Shown here one piece after another: positions 22,001 through 32,789 of a stretch of 64,000 nucleotides of DNA. Position numbers and translations under genes: made by a program. The notes under the pieces were generated by a model that saw only the letters and a program-made list of their open reading frames with translations, was not told where the DNA came from and ran no database searches. The stretch's first letter is position 1. Every line of letters starts with the position of its first letter. The DNA comes from Aegilops tauschii subsp. strangulata (taxonomy: Eukaryota > Streptophyta > Magnoliopsida > Poales > Poaceae): assembly GCF_002575655.3 (NCBI RefSeq), contig NC_053037.3, positions 449,531,793 through 449,595,792 of the forward strand, given 5' to 3'.

Positions 22001-22839
22001 TTCTTACTCTTTTCCGATGTCTTGTGGGCCACAAATGCGGGCCAGTGATCTCTGATCTTCTCATATTTGCCGATGAATTCTGGTGTCTCTTCTTTGTCCA
22101 CAAACGTTTTCAGCTCATTCATCCACCTCCTGAATAGGTCTGCCATCTTCTTAAGAGCATGAGACTTGATTAATTGCTCTTTAACTGGCTTCTCCGGATC
22201 CTCCTCTGGTGGTAGGGTGAAATTTGCCTTCAGCTCAGTCCAAAGATCATCTTTCTGCATATCATTGACATAAGACACCTCAGGGTCTTCCTTCTTAGGC
22301 TTATACCATTGGTGGATGCTGATCGGGATCTTGTCCCTAACAAGAACCCCGCACTGAGCAGCAAATGCTTCCTTTGTCCGGATGGGTTCAATCGGTAGGT
22401 CGTCGCGCGCGATTGCTGTGATCTCAAACCTTTCATCTGAGCGCAACTTTCTCTTCGGGCCTCGTCTATTTACCGAAGTTGTGCTTGATCCGGAGGGCTA
22501 GAAAAATGAAGAAAGACGAGAGTTAATTAATATGTGTACATACCAAAACAATGAATGCATCAATTAGCTAGTCAGCACAGGCTTAACTAATATATTTACC
22601 TGGCCGGACTCTGTTCGGTCACCGGAGCCGTCACCACGGGCTCCTTCTTGCACCAGCATTGGGTCACCGGAGCCATCATAATCATGTCTTTCCTCCTCCA
22701 CTCTTCGATCACCGTAGCCTGCTTCTTCACCCTGTTCTTCCAGACCATCATTGTTGTCAAGATACGACAAGACATCACCTCCGGCTAAGATTATGTCCCC
22801 CAACACCTCTTCTGCTTCCTCGTCTCTTCCGTGCTCCAT
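18854..22839 (-). pseudogene. Second CACTA gene: En/Spm-type (Transposase_24-like) protein with proline-rich linker and Ulp1/C48-like protease end
   Basis: Start ATG at 22839 (acidic exon 1 to 22600), donor GTAAATA, acceptor TTCTAG, exon 2 from 22497. Exon 2 carries the plant En/Spm transposase-family region (FRRWMNEL, YRCRTWFFGAG), a basic/coiled segment and a long Pro-rich tract near 20.7-21.1 kb. Small 3' exons encode FHYILLEIK, VLDSRRKDP and QGNDFCGYYVCE, which supply His, Asp and Cys in the order of a Ulp1-type cysteine protease triad. The last exon ends at 18854 after GNGEYYVDPVF. Breaks: TAG at 21685 and 21409, TGA at 20575, and frameshifts between 20575 and 20359 and near 20070. The protease-like end may act on SUMO-type conjugates or be a DNA-binding relic; that is inference. 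Confidence 0.75.
19015..19066. repeat. (CATA)n/(TA)n microsatellite
   Basis: Several CATA units run into about 17 TA units. It lies in an intron near the 3' end of the second CACTA gene. Confidence 0.9.
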
Positions 22840-23249
22840 TGTTTCTGCAAATATTACAACATGGCAATTATTGCACAAACATGACAGCAGGTGGATATAT
22901 TAGTGCAAACGTAGACCTAGCTTATTCCGGGTTTGTGGTGGCCTCGGCAACGCTTCAAGGGTAGGGGCGCGGCGGGAGGGGGTAGGAGACCGACATCTTT
23001 TTTTCTAGTGTTTGGGTGTCCTCGAGAGTTTTGGCCGAGCGAGAGGGCCGGGGGGGTGCTCCCGTGGTATAAGTTATCACGGTCGAAGTTATCCGGGAGG
23101 GGGTTATATCAACAACGACGACATACATACATGGGAAAATAATGTTATCGGGGAGGGGGTAGGTCGAACCCCCCCCCCCTCGTGTTGAAGTTATCGGGAC
23201 ACGGGGTATATCGACAATGACATATCCGATAAAAAATAAGAATACGAAG
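22840..23249. other. 5' leader/intron region of the second CACTA gene
   Basis: No open frame of note. It contains a G-rich region with GGGAGGGGGT repeated near 22972, 23095 and 23150, and a poly-C tract at 23169-23180. Confidence 0.4.
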
Positions 23250-23460
23250 AAGAAATAAAAAGAGGAGAAGAAGATATTAATAGAGGAGAAGATTGAAGAA
23301 AAAAAGAAGAAAAAAAAGAGGAGAATAAGAAAGGAATAGAGGAGAAGAAGAGAAAATAGAATATTCTATTTTCACTTCTTCTCCTCTATTCCTTTCTTCT
23401 TCTCCTCTTCTTTTTCTTCTTTTTTCTTCTTCTTATTTCCCTTTTTCCTCTCCTTCTTTT
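23250..23460. repeat. Near-perfect purine/pyrimidine palindrome
   Basis: The plus strand is almost pure purine (GAAGAAA, GAGGAGAAG) from about 23232 to 23360, then almost pure pyrimidine. The centre is AGAAT/ATTCT at 23362/23363, and the inner 36 bp arms differ at one position. The outer 90 bp remain complementary with small gaps. It lies within the probable leader/intron of the second CACTA gene and could fold as a long hairpin. Confidence 0.85.
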
Positions 23461-23814
23461 TCTTCTTCTTCATTATCTTCCTAGCTAGATATATAATACT
23501 TTTCAAAAAATGTAACTTTTGCATGTATAAAACTTTTTCTTCTTCTTCCTTCTTCCTTCTCTTCCTTCTTTTCCTAAATATATAAAACTTTTCTAAAAAT
23601 GAAACTAACCTAAAATGTACTAAATCAGAGAACATATGTAGATTAAACTAACCTAAAATGTACCCAAATGTACAAAAAAACTAACTTTTATATGCACAGA
23701 GAACATACATACATATATACATTTTTATAAAAATGCAAAAAACAAATCATCATATATATGAACAAAAAATCTAAAAAAAGGACATATAATCAGAGGAGAG
23801 GACGGGGGGCAGCG

Positions 23815-24215
23815 CTGGCCTGACCAAGGAGGGGTACGGCGTGGTCGGGGCAGGGGCAGAGGCACGGCGCCGACATTGGTGTAGAGGGCGGCGACGGCGG
23901 CGTGGTCGGGGCAGGGGTGATGGCGTCGACGGGGCACTGGGCGGCGACGGCTTCGGCGGGGCGGGTCGGGGGCGCGGCAGAGGCACGACGAGGGCGTGCG
24001 GCGTGGTCGGTGGGCAGGGGCGACGGCGGCGTGGTCGGGCAGGGGCGATGGCGTCGACAGGGCAGAGGGCGGCGACGGCGTCAACGGGACGGGTCGGGGC
24101 GCGGCAGAGGCACGGCGAGGGCGCACGGCGTGGTCTGGGGGCAGGGGCGATGGCGGCGTGGTCGGGGCGCGGCAGGGGCACGGCGAGCTCGGGCAGCCTG
24201 GCGGCGTTGTCGGAG
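23815..24215. repeat. GC-rich degenerate tandem repeats, units about 30-50 bp
   Basis: About eight or more repeats of GTGGTCGGGGCAGGGGCGAT-like units. Long open frames on both strands here are by-products of the repeat. The segment lies just downstream (minus strand) of a TATA box and is probably transcribed leader of the second CACTA gene. Confidence 0.65.
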
Positions 24216-24252
24216 GGATCGAAGAACTGACGAAATTTTCACAAGTGCTGGC

Positions 24253-24259
24253 TTATATA
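24253..24259 (-). promoter_or_regulatory. TATA box of the second CACTA gene
   Basis: On the minus strand CTATATAAG follows ACCAATG by 6 bases. The transposase promoter at 29625-29632 has the same ACCAATG-6 bases-CTATATA layout. Upstream lies a cluster of the element's subterminal inverted motifs. Confidence 0.6.
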
Positions 24260-24261
24260 GC

Positions 24262-24520
24262 AAACCCATTGGTACCGGTTGGTGGCACAAATCGGTACCA
24301 ATGCCACCCTTTAGTCCCGGTTGGTGTCACCAACCAGGACCAAAGGCCTCTTTTTAGCAGCCCAAAGGGCGGGAAGCGGCGGCCTTTGGTCCCGGTTGGT
24401 GGCCCCAACCGAGACTAAAGGGGGCCATTGGTACCGGTTAGTGCCACGAACCGGTACCAATGCACCCCTTTAGTATCGGTTGGTGCCACCAACTGGGACC
24501 AAAGGCCTTATGCTGCTGCG
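24262..24520. repeat. Internal cluster of subterminal-type inverted motifs
   Basis: Motifs such as GGTACCGGTTGGTGGCAC and CCCGGTTGGTG with inverted partners (ACCGGTACCAATG) are repeated about eight times, directly upstream of the second gene's TATA box. Such motifs are normally confined to CACTA ends. Confidence 0.65.
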
Positions 24521-25176
24521 CCTGCGTCAAAAGTTTAGTCCCACCTCGCTAGTTGAGAGGGGCGCGCAGTGGTTTATAAGCCCCACTGCCGCTCCCCTCT
24601 CGAGCTCCTCTCCATTGCAGGCTTACGGGCCTAATTGTCACTGCTATGCCTGATTGGCCTACTGGGCCTTCTGCGGGCCTGAATCCTGGCCCATCGATGG
24701 GTTTCTAGTGGTATTCAGGCCGTGGTGGCCCAGTAGGTGGCATATTTTTTATTTTTTGCCTTTTTTTGTTTTCTTTTTCGCTTTATTTATTTTGTTTTGT
24801 TTCTACTTCCAACAAAAAACTTATTTATTTTATTTTATTTTGTTTCTAATTACTTATTTATTTTACTTTATGATAATTCTTTTTGCTATTAAAGTTTCTA
24901 ACAAAAAATGTTCTTTATGAAAATTATTTTTGCTTTCAATGATTTTGAACAGAAAATACTTTGATAATTTTAGTTGCATCAATTTTATATAATTTTAGTT
25001 TCAATAATACTAGAGGTTGGTTATAATGTTTTGAACAGAAAATACTTTGATAATTTCAGTTTCATAAATTTTATTTATGTTATTAAAGTTTATTTTATTT
25101 TGTTTCTACTTATATATATTATTAAAGTTTATATTATTTTGTTTCTAATTACTTATTTATTTTATTTGTTATTTTC
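24521..25176. other. AT-rich spacer between the two CACTA genes
   Basis: Includes a TTATAAA-like site near 24570 and then 450 bases of TTTATTTTATTT-type sequence with repeated TTTGATAATTT and TTTGTTTCTA motifs. No gene. Confidence 0.5.
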
Positions 25177-25750
25177 ATGCACCATTTTTCATGCATTTAT
25201 TGATTATTTTGAGCTAGAAGACCCTAAAATTGAAAAGCATTTCAAATGAACTCTGAAAAAGGTTGAAAGTTGGCATGGTATCATCATTTCATCCACATAG
25301 CATGTGCAAGAAAGTTGAGAGGGTTACGGCAAAAACTGGATGCACTTCGTGTACAAAACGGACAATCTCTTTCGAAGTATCAGGATTTTATACGGAAACT
25401 CGTCTGTTACAAAGGGATTTCATTTTTCCAAACTTATTTGAACTCCTCACTTTTTGTGTGTTCAAAATGCACCATTCAAAGCCACATCATCAATTTTCTA
25501 CCCTTTCTGACTTCATTTGTTATTTTTCATGCATTTATTGATTATTTTGAGCTATAAGACCCTGAAATTGAAAAGCATTTCAAATGAACTCTGAAAAGGT
25601 TGAAAGTTGGCATGGTATCATCATTTCATCCACATAGCATGTGCAAGAAAGTTGAGAGGGTTACGGCAAAAACTGGATGCACTTCGTGTACAAAACGGAC
25701 AATGGTATCATACTCGTCTGTTACAAAGTTGGCATGGTATCATCATAATA
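25177..25750. repeat. 340 bp tandem duplication downstream of the transposase gene
   Basis: Bases about 25177-25366 recur at about 25518-25703 with very few changes (GGTTGAAAGTTGGCATGGTA at 25260 and 25600; AACTGGATGCACTTCGTGTA near 25333 and 25670). A third partial copy (AAGTTGGCATGGTATCATCA) is near 25725. The open frames here (25263-25819) are repeat by-products. Confidence 0.8.
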
Positions 25751-25767
25751 GTTGCGGGAGAAAGTCT

Positions 25768-28700
25768 TCACTTTTTATTTGCTTGTGTCATTTGCTTATT
25801 GCGCCGTAACCATGGATAATCTTCATCGTTTATCAGGATGCTTGGGTCAGCCTTGACTTTGAAGGGAGGAATTTCATGAAACTTTTCATAATCTTCAGAC
25901 ATGTCTGTCTTGCCCTCCACTCCCACGATGTCCCTTTTTCCTGGAAGAACTATGTGGCGCTTTGGCTCATCGTATGATGTATTCGCTTCCTTATCTTTTC
26001 TTTTTCTCGGTTTGGTAGACATGTCCTTCACATAGATAACCTGTGCCACATCAATTTCTAGGACGAACGGTTCGTCAGTGTACCCAATATTTTTCAGATC
26101 CATTGTTGTCATTCCGTATTGTGGGTCTACCTGTACCCCAGCTCGTGACAGATTGACCCATTTGCACTTAAACAAAGGGACCTTAAAATCATGTCCGTAG
26201 TCAAGTTCCCATATGTCCATTATCTAACCATAATATGTGTCCTTTCCCCTCTCGGTTGCTGCATCAAAGCGGACACCGTTGTTTTGGTTGGTGCTCTTTT
26301 CATCTTGGGCGATCGTGTAAAATGTATTCCCATTTATCTCGTATCCTTTGTAAGTCAATACAGTCAAAGATGGTCCCCTGGACAACGAGTACAGCTCATC
26401 ACAAACAGTGTTGTCACCTCTGAGACGTGTTTCCAACCAACTGCTGAAAGTCCTGATGTGTTCACATGTAATCCAGTCGTCGCACTGCTCCGGGTGTTTG
26501 GAGCGCAGACTGTTCTTGTGTTCATCGACACACGGGGTCACCAAGGTAGAGTTCTATAGAAACGTGTAGTGTGCTTGAGACCAAGAATGCCCGTCCCTGC
26601 ATATTATTGAGTCCACTCCTAGCGTGCCTTTTCCAGTCAATCTCCCCTCACACCGCGATTTAGGGAGACCTATCATCTTAAGGCCAGGAATGAAGTCAAC
26701 ACAAAACCCAATGACATCCTCTGTTTGATGGCCTATGGAGATGCTTCCTTCTGGACTAGCGCGGTTACGGACATATTTCTTTAGGACTCCCATGAACCTC
26801 TGAAAGGGGAACATATTGTGTAGAAATACGGGCCCTAGAATGACAATCTCGTCGACTAAACGAACTAGGACGTGCGTCATGATATTGAAGAAGGATGGTG
26901 GGAACAGCAGCTCGAAACTGACAAGACATTGCGCCTCATCACTCCTTAGCCTTGGTATGATTTCTGGATCGATCACCTTCTAAGAGATTGCATTGAGGAA
27001 TGCACATAGCTTCACAATGGCTAATCGGACGTTTTCCGGTAGAAGCCCCCTCAATGCAACCGAAAGCAGTTGCGTCATAATCACGTGGCAGTCATGAGAC
27101 TTTAGGTTCTGGAACTTTTTCTCTGGCATATTTATTATTCCCTTTATATTCGACGAGAAGCCAGTCGGGACCTTCATACTGAGCAGGCATTCAAAGAAGA
27201 TTTCTTTCTCTTCTTTCATAAGAGCGTAGCTGGCAGGACCTTCATACTGCTTCGGAGGCATGCCGTCTTTTTCGTGCAAACGTTGCAGGTCCTCCCATGC
27301 CTCAGGTGTATCTTTTGTCTTCCCATACACGCCCAAGAAGCCTAGCAGGTTCACGCAAAGGTTCTTCGTCACGTGCATCACGTCGATTGAAGAGCGGACC
27401 TCTAGCTCTTTCCAGTAGGGTAGGTCCGAAAATATAGATTTCTTCTTCCACATGGGTGTGTGTCCCTCAGCGTCATTCGGAACAGCTAGTCCGCCGGGAC
27501 CCTTTCCAAAGATTACGTGTAAATCATTGACCATAGCAAGTACGTGATCACCGGTACGCAAGGCGGGCTTCTTCCGGTGATCTGCCTCGCCTTTGAAATG
27601 CTTGCCTTTCTTTCGACATTGATGGTTGGTCGGAAGAAATCGACGATGGCCCAGGTACACATTCTTCCTGCATTTGTCCAGGTATATACTTTCAGTGTCA
27701 TCTAAACAGTGCGTGCATGCATGGTATCCCTTGTTTGTCTGTCCTGAAAGGTTACTGAGAGCGGGCCAATCGTTGATGGTTACAAACAGCAACGTGTGCA
27801 GGTTAAATTCCTCCTGTTTGTGCTCATCCCACGTACGTACACCGTTTCCATTCCACACCTGTAAAAGTTCTTCAACTAATGGCCTTAGGTACACATCAAT
27901 GTCGTTGCCGGGTTGCTTAGGGCCTTGGATGAGAACTGGCATCATAATGAACTTCCGCTTCATGCACATCCAAGGAGGAAGGTTATATATACATAGAGTC
28001 ACGGGCCATGTGCTGTGATTGCTGCTCTGCTCCCCGAAAGGATTAATGCCATCCGCGCTTAAACCAAACCATACGTTCCTTGGGTCACCTGCAAACTCAG
28101 CCCAGTACTTTCTCTCGATTTTTCTCCACTGCGACCCGTCAGCGGGTGCTCTCAACTTCCCGTCTTTCTTACGGTCCTCACTGTGCCATCGCATCAACCT
28201 GGCATGCTCTTCGTTTCTGAACAGACGTTTCAACCGTGGTATTATAGGAGCATACCACATCACCTTCGCAGGAACCCTCTTCCTGGGGGGCTCGCCGTCA
28301 ACATCACCAGGGTCATCTCGTCTGATCTTATACCGCAATGCACCGCATACCGGGCATGCATTCAGATCCTTGGACGCACCGCGGTAGAGGATGCAGTCAT
28401 TAGGGCATGCATGTATCTTCTGCACCTCCAATCCTAGAGGGCATACGACCTTCTTTGCTGTGTATGTACTGTCGGGCAATTCGTTATCCTTTGGAAGCTT
28501 CTTCTTCAATATTTTCAATAGCTTCTCAAATCCTTTGTCAGGCACAGCATTCTCTGCCTTCCACTGCAGCAATTCCAGTACGGTACCGAGCTTTGTGTTG
28601 CCATCTTCGCAATTGGGGTACAACACTTTTTTGTGATCCTCTAACATGCGATCGAACTTCAGCTTCTCCTTTTGACTTTCGCATTGCGTCCTTGCATCGA

Positions 28701-29127
28701 CAATGACCCGACGGAGATCATCATCATCGGGAACTAGTTCCTCTTGATCTTCAGCAGCTTCCCCCGTTGCAGCATCATTGGGCACATCGTCTGGTTCCTC
28801 TTGATCTTCAGCAGCTTCCCCCGTTGCAGCATCACCATATTCAGGGGGCACATAGTTGTCCTCGTCCTCTTCTTCTTCGCCGTCTTCCATCATAACCCCC
28901 ATTTCTCTGTGCCTCGTCCAAACATTATAGTGTGGCATGAAACCCTTGTAAAGCAGGTGGGTGTGAAGGATTTTCCGGTCAGATTAAGACTTCGTATTCC
29001 CACATTTAGGGCATGGACAACACATAAAACCATTCTGCTTGTTTTCCTCAGCCACTTCGAGAAAATCATGCACGCCCTTAATGTACTCGGAGGTGTGTCT
29101 GTCACCGTACATCCGTTGTCGGTTCAT
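25768..29127 (-). pseudogene. CACTA transposase (TNP2/Transposase_21 family) with four premature stops
   Basis: One continuous minus-strand frame from ATG 29127 (MNRQRMYGDRHTSEY) to 25768, about 1119 codons, the usual length for plant CACTA transposases. The N-terminus is a transposase-associated domain with a CPCPKCGN zinc-type motif. The TNP2 core has ACPNDCILYRG, CPVCGALRYK, FGLSADGINPFG, HNST-type HSTWPVTLCIYNLPPW, SIDVMHVTKNLCVN and a late HDCHVIMTQLL. The C-terminal DUF4218-like part (MFPFQRFMGVLKKYVRNRA) and an ELDYG-containing end follow. Stops interrupt the frame at 28984 (TAA), 26980, 26554 and 26224 (all TAG). At 26980 (NAIS*KVI) and 26554 (FL*NSTLV) the family normally has Gln. 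It is therefore inactive but recently so. Confidence 0.9.
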
Positions 29128-29624
29128 CTGCGTGCATTATATATAATTAAGTGTGTCAAAAACCATTACAGAACATCATGAATAGATAATTAAGTGACCA
29201 AATTAATAGAAGTTCATCATCACATTAAAACCAAAGTACATACATAGTTCTCATCTAACAACATATAGCTCTCCAGAGCATCTAATTAATCACACCATAC
29301 ATCTAAAGTAAGAATTTTTTTTCTTTCAGAAAGAAGATAAGAACAAGAGGCTCACCACGGTGGTGTCGGCGACGAGATCGGCGCGGGCGATCGACGGCGG
29401 TGAAGACGGGATTGGGACGTGAAGGGCCGCTAAACCTAGACAAATCTCGAGGAAAATGGAGCTTTGAGGTCGAGCTTCGAGAGGAGAAAGCTTAACTAGT
29501 GTGGCTCGGGCATTTCATCGAACACCTCATGTGCATAGGAGGTGAGCTAAAGCACCACAAGGCCCTCCCCTCACCGGCCAGAGAAAAACAGAGCACTGGA
29601 GTGCTCTGCTCGCGAGCGAGGGGT
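29128..29624 (-). other. Probable 5' leader of the transposase gene
   Basis: Between the TATA box and the ATG. It contains pyrimidine-rich GC sequence (minus strand) and a possible intron: GGTGAGCC near 29350 with a TTTCTTTC tract after it. No gene. Confidence 0.4.
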
Positions 29625-29632
29625 ATATATAG
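29625..29632 (-). promoter_or_regulatory. TATA box of the CACTA transposase gene
   Basis: TATATATA on the minus strand, about 500 bp upstream of the ATG and directly inside the 5' subterminal repeats. The layout ACCAATG-6 bases-CTATATA is shared with 24253. Confidence 0.65.
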
Positions 29633-29639
29633 GCACCTC

Positions 29640-29905
29640 ATTGGTCCCGGTTCGTGGCATGAACCGGGACTAAAGGGCAGCCTGTGGTCCCGGTTCAAGC
29701 CACCAACCGGGACCAATGGTGGTGGGCCAGGAGCGAGGCCCATTGGTCCCGGTTCGTCCCACCAACCGGGACCAAAGGGGCCAGACGAACCGGGACCAAT
29801 GCCCGCACGAGGCCCGGCAGGCCCCTGGCCTCACGAACCGGGACCAGTGCCCCCATGGGTCCCGGTTCTGGACTGAACCGGGACTAATGGGCTGACCCGG
29901 CCTGA
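29640..29905. repeat. 5' subterminal repeats of the CACTA element
   Basis: About ten alternating copies of TCCCGGTTCGTGG/CCACCAACCGGGACC motifs between the promoter and the right terminus. Confidence 0.75.
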
Positions 29906-29933
29906 ACCAAAGCCCTCTTTTCTACTAGTGTAC

Positions 29934-30395
29934 CCATTAACGGCCCATTATTTCGTTGGGCCTTTTCCAGCCCATGTTATCTTTCGGCCTTCTCAGGGCC
30001 CATTTATTCTTGGGCTCATTTCCAGCATTCATTTAATTTTGGCCCGTTACTGTCATTTTCTGCTTGTGGGCCAAATACAGCCCGTGGTTACAGTCGGCCC
30101 GTTAATACGTTGGGCCGTTTTCATAGCGTCATCAAATACGGCCTATTAATGACGGCCCATTATGGTCGGCCCATGAACGGACGATTTCAACTCTAGCCCA
30201 TTTACGGCCATAATGTGGTCTGTTATTGGCCTTTGGCCAACCGATCATACGGCCCATAGAAGGCCCATTGTGTCTACGCCCCGTAGATGGCCCATTTTTT
30301 CTATGGCCCATAGAAGGACCATTGTTTCTACGGCCCATAGGAGGCCCATGTTAACTACAGTAAATATGTAGCCCATTGTTAATGTGGCCTAGTTT
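29934..30395. repeat. GGCC subterminal array of E2, right segment
   Basis: Continuation of the 17940-18271 array (GGCCCATTA, GGCCCGTTA, TACGGCCCATAGAAGG repeats) after the CACTA insertion. Confidence 0.6.
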
Positions 30396-30649
30396 TAAAA
30401 AATAGGTTATTGCAGCCACTGGCAAACGGCGGAAAAAGAACTCCGCTGACTATAAGAAAACAAATAAACAAGACAACGGAAATCAATAAGCAAGCAACTT
30501 ACGGTAGGCTATCACGGCTATTACACATATTACATCCACTGGGCATCAAAGTTCGCCACAAGTGCAAATATAGGGAACAAAGCAGCATATAAACGCCGCA
30601 GAAAAACAAGTCCAGAACTGAAACCACTTCAGAAGAGCTCAAGAAACAA

Positions 30650-31077
30650 TATCTTGGGTACCCATAATGCTGGCAAGATGCTTAGCAAGCTTATTAACTT
30701 TCTCTTGTTTGGCGCTTAAATCCTACAGCACTTGCTGTTGCACCAAAAAGTATGCATCTGAATTCTGCAGGGACTTCCTTAGTCATTCGGCTTCCTGTCA
30801 CATAACATCTGATCGATGTCTTTCAACTTGAAGTTGAGACTCAAGAAGCCAAACTGATTCAGGCAGCGAGTTCGAAGAGCTGGTGCCAGCAGTAGTAGCC
30901 AGTAACTCGAACACTACATCAAGACAAGACTTTGGGGTTGTCTCAGTGTCTTCAATATAGTTTTTATCAGCTTTCTTGGAGAACAACAGGGATGTCTCAC
31001 TATCTTGAACCTGATCTGCATTACTTCCTTTACCATTGCATAACGGGGTACTCTTCTCCAATATTTTATCCGCGTTC
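30650..31077 (-). pseudogene. C-terminal coiled-coil exon of the E2 accessory protein
   Basis: The minus-strand frame is open from about 31077 (NADKILEKSTPLCNGKG) to a TGA near 30799, then continues in the same frame through further stops to about 30650 (QEKVNKLAKHLASIMGTQD). The segment LESQLQVERHRSDV and what follows has heptad spacing typical of a coiled coil. Two of the stops are TGA where CGA (Arg) would preserve the pattern. It corresponds in position to the coiled-coil exon of E1. Role inferred: transposon DNA-binding or accessory protein. Confidence 0.45.
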
Positions 31078-31565
31078 TAAAGGAGAAACAAACAAACACA
31101 TCACAGGTTTACAATGTAGTATATGAAACTCATTTTGGTAAACCAGTTCAGTAGTAAGGTGGACAGGATAACAACATGAAACAAACATATATCTATGTAG
31201 TATGGTCACTGTATGGTCTATATCATTCTAGTTTATGTTGCCAAATCAAGATAGATACATTTCGAATCATATCTATTTAAGACAAAGCAGCATAGACAGA
31301 ATATAAGTGTGGGAAACTACACAGCAATAACAACACTTGTAATGTGCAAGGCATGAGACATAACTGTTTATTCAATTGAAACTGAAATCAACATAGAGCA
31401 AGTTACAACAGCAAACACGTTAAAGAAACAGGTTTAAAACATACCTGTTTCGCCATTGGAGTTTCAGTTGCATCCTTCAAATTTAAAATTAGTTGGTATG
31501 AGTAAATACAGTGATGCAAGAGCAAAGTAGTATGAACCAGAGCTACGGAACCTGACCTGAGAACA
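31078..31565. other. E2 intron-like sequence
   Basis: AT-rich with no recognisable exon. It ends at the ATTCT target duplication (31566-31570) of the gypsy element. Confidence 0.4.
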
Positions 31566-31570
31566 ATTCT

Positions 31571-32742
31571 TGTCGGAGTAAATGGCCACGGGTAGCCTAA
31601 CCGACTGCCCCTAGTTCTTCTGAAAAAATTATCAGACCTTCGGGCCTCCAAGCACTCCAAGCATTGGGCCGCCTCCCCTGGCCGGCTACCTCTGAAGCCG
31701 ACTCCCGGAAGGCAACCCAGCCTCAGCAACCCCTCCCCAGGACGACTACGGGGTGGCCGACTCCAAGAAGCCGGCCGAGGAGGATGCCGACTCCAAGAAG
31801 CCGACCGAGACCACAACCACCAAAGCTACACCCACATAACGGTGACAAGATGGGGTGTGGCCACAGTGCGGCCCACTACCCCCAAGGCCCGAGGCAAGCA
31901 TGGCCACAGGAGGCCATACGGGATGACCGTCTCCTGTTCGGCTCGGCACTGTAGCCATGCCAGCCTCAACGTCATCCACGACCGACTCCTGTACGGCCCG
32001 CAGGCGCCGGGCCCCTTCCGCCAGAGAGAGGCGCGGAGGTGGCCCGGCCTCCCCCAGTCGGCCGAGGGTGTAGCCGGCCCCCAGAAGCCGGCTACCCCCT
32101 TCCTCGAAGCAGGAGCCCCATTAAGGAGACAAGACGAGGTAAGGCTACACTGAGAGCCCCCGAGGCGGCCCGCTGAAGCCACGCTTACCCCGACAAAGCC
32201 CTCGTCATCAGAGGCGAGGCTACAGTAAGCAGCCGCCGACAAGTCCCTAGGCGGTGGGGCCGGCCTGTCGACCAAGAAGCCGGCAGCCGGCAGGACCCAC
32301 CAGTCGGCGGGACCCAACAGCCGGCGGAGAAGCCGAAGAGCGTAGACACTGACGGCTGGGACCAGTGCCCAGCCGGATTACCATTGTACCCCCGGGGGTA
32401 GGCCTATATAAACCCCCCGGAGCACCCATGCAAAGGGGAGCTTCTGAACACAGCACACACACCATAGAGATAGAGAGAATCAAGAGCTAGCCTTGTTCTT
32501 CTTCTCCCTTGAACCCAACAGCTCTAGGAGCGATTGTAGCTACCTTTCCATGATCTAGTGATCATACGGAGACCCCGCAGAGCAGGACTAGGGGTGTTAT
32601 CTCCTCGGAGAGCCCTGAACCTGGGTAAGATCCGCCGGCGTGCATGTCTTCGCCTCATCCCGTTTCCAGGCACCGGCGATGTCTTATTGGCACCCACAAT
32701 GATAAGCCATCCGTTGGCATATGTCGCACCAACCACCCGACA
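31571..32742 (+). repeat. 5' LTR
   Basis: 1172 bp, TG...CA ends. It has a TATA box and is followed by the primer-binding site. It contains an extra 17 bp relative to the 3' LTR near 32290. Confidence 0.92.
32405..32412 (+). promoter_or_regulatory. LTR TATA box
   Basis: CCTATATAAACC in the 5' LTR, about 340 bp before the LTR end. The identical site in the 3' LTR is at 45102-45109. Confidence 0.7.
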
Positions 32743-32744
32743 TT

Positions 32745-32762
32745 TGGCGCCCACCGTTGGGC
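32745..32762 (+). other. Primer-binding site
   Basis: TGGCGCCCACCGTTGGGC begins two bases after the LTR end. The TGG start matches the CCA end of a primer tRNA; which tRNA was not determined. Confidence 0.75.
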
Positions 32763-32789
32763 CAGGTGCACCGTCGTCCGGAGACCTGT

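Larger units (their letters stand above)
18272..29930 (-). mobile_element. Complete but decayed CACTA (En/Spm) transposon, 11.66 kb
   Basis: The ends CACTAGTAGAAAAAGGG (18272) and, inverted, CACTAGTAGAAAAGAGGG (29930) are flanked by the 3 bp target duplication TAC (18269-18271 and 29931-29933). The 13-base termini are identical. Subterminal arrays of short inverted CCCGGTTsGTGG motifs lie inside both ends. Two genes are read right to left: a TNP2-type transposase pseudogene (25768-29127) and an En/Spm-type second gene (18854-22839). It is inserted in the GGCC array of E2. Several premature stops make it non-autonomous now. Confidence 0.9.

Noticed and set aside
23725..24418. Long Arg/Gly/Pro-rich open frames as a gene
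   Set aside because: They exist on both strands through degenerate GC-rich tandem repeats with no conserved domain; probably transcribed leader of the CACTA second gene.
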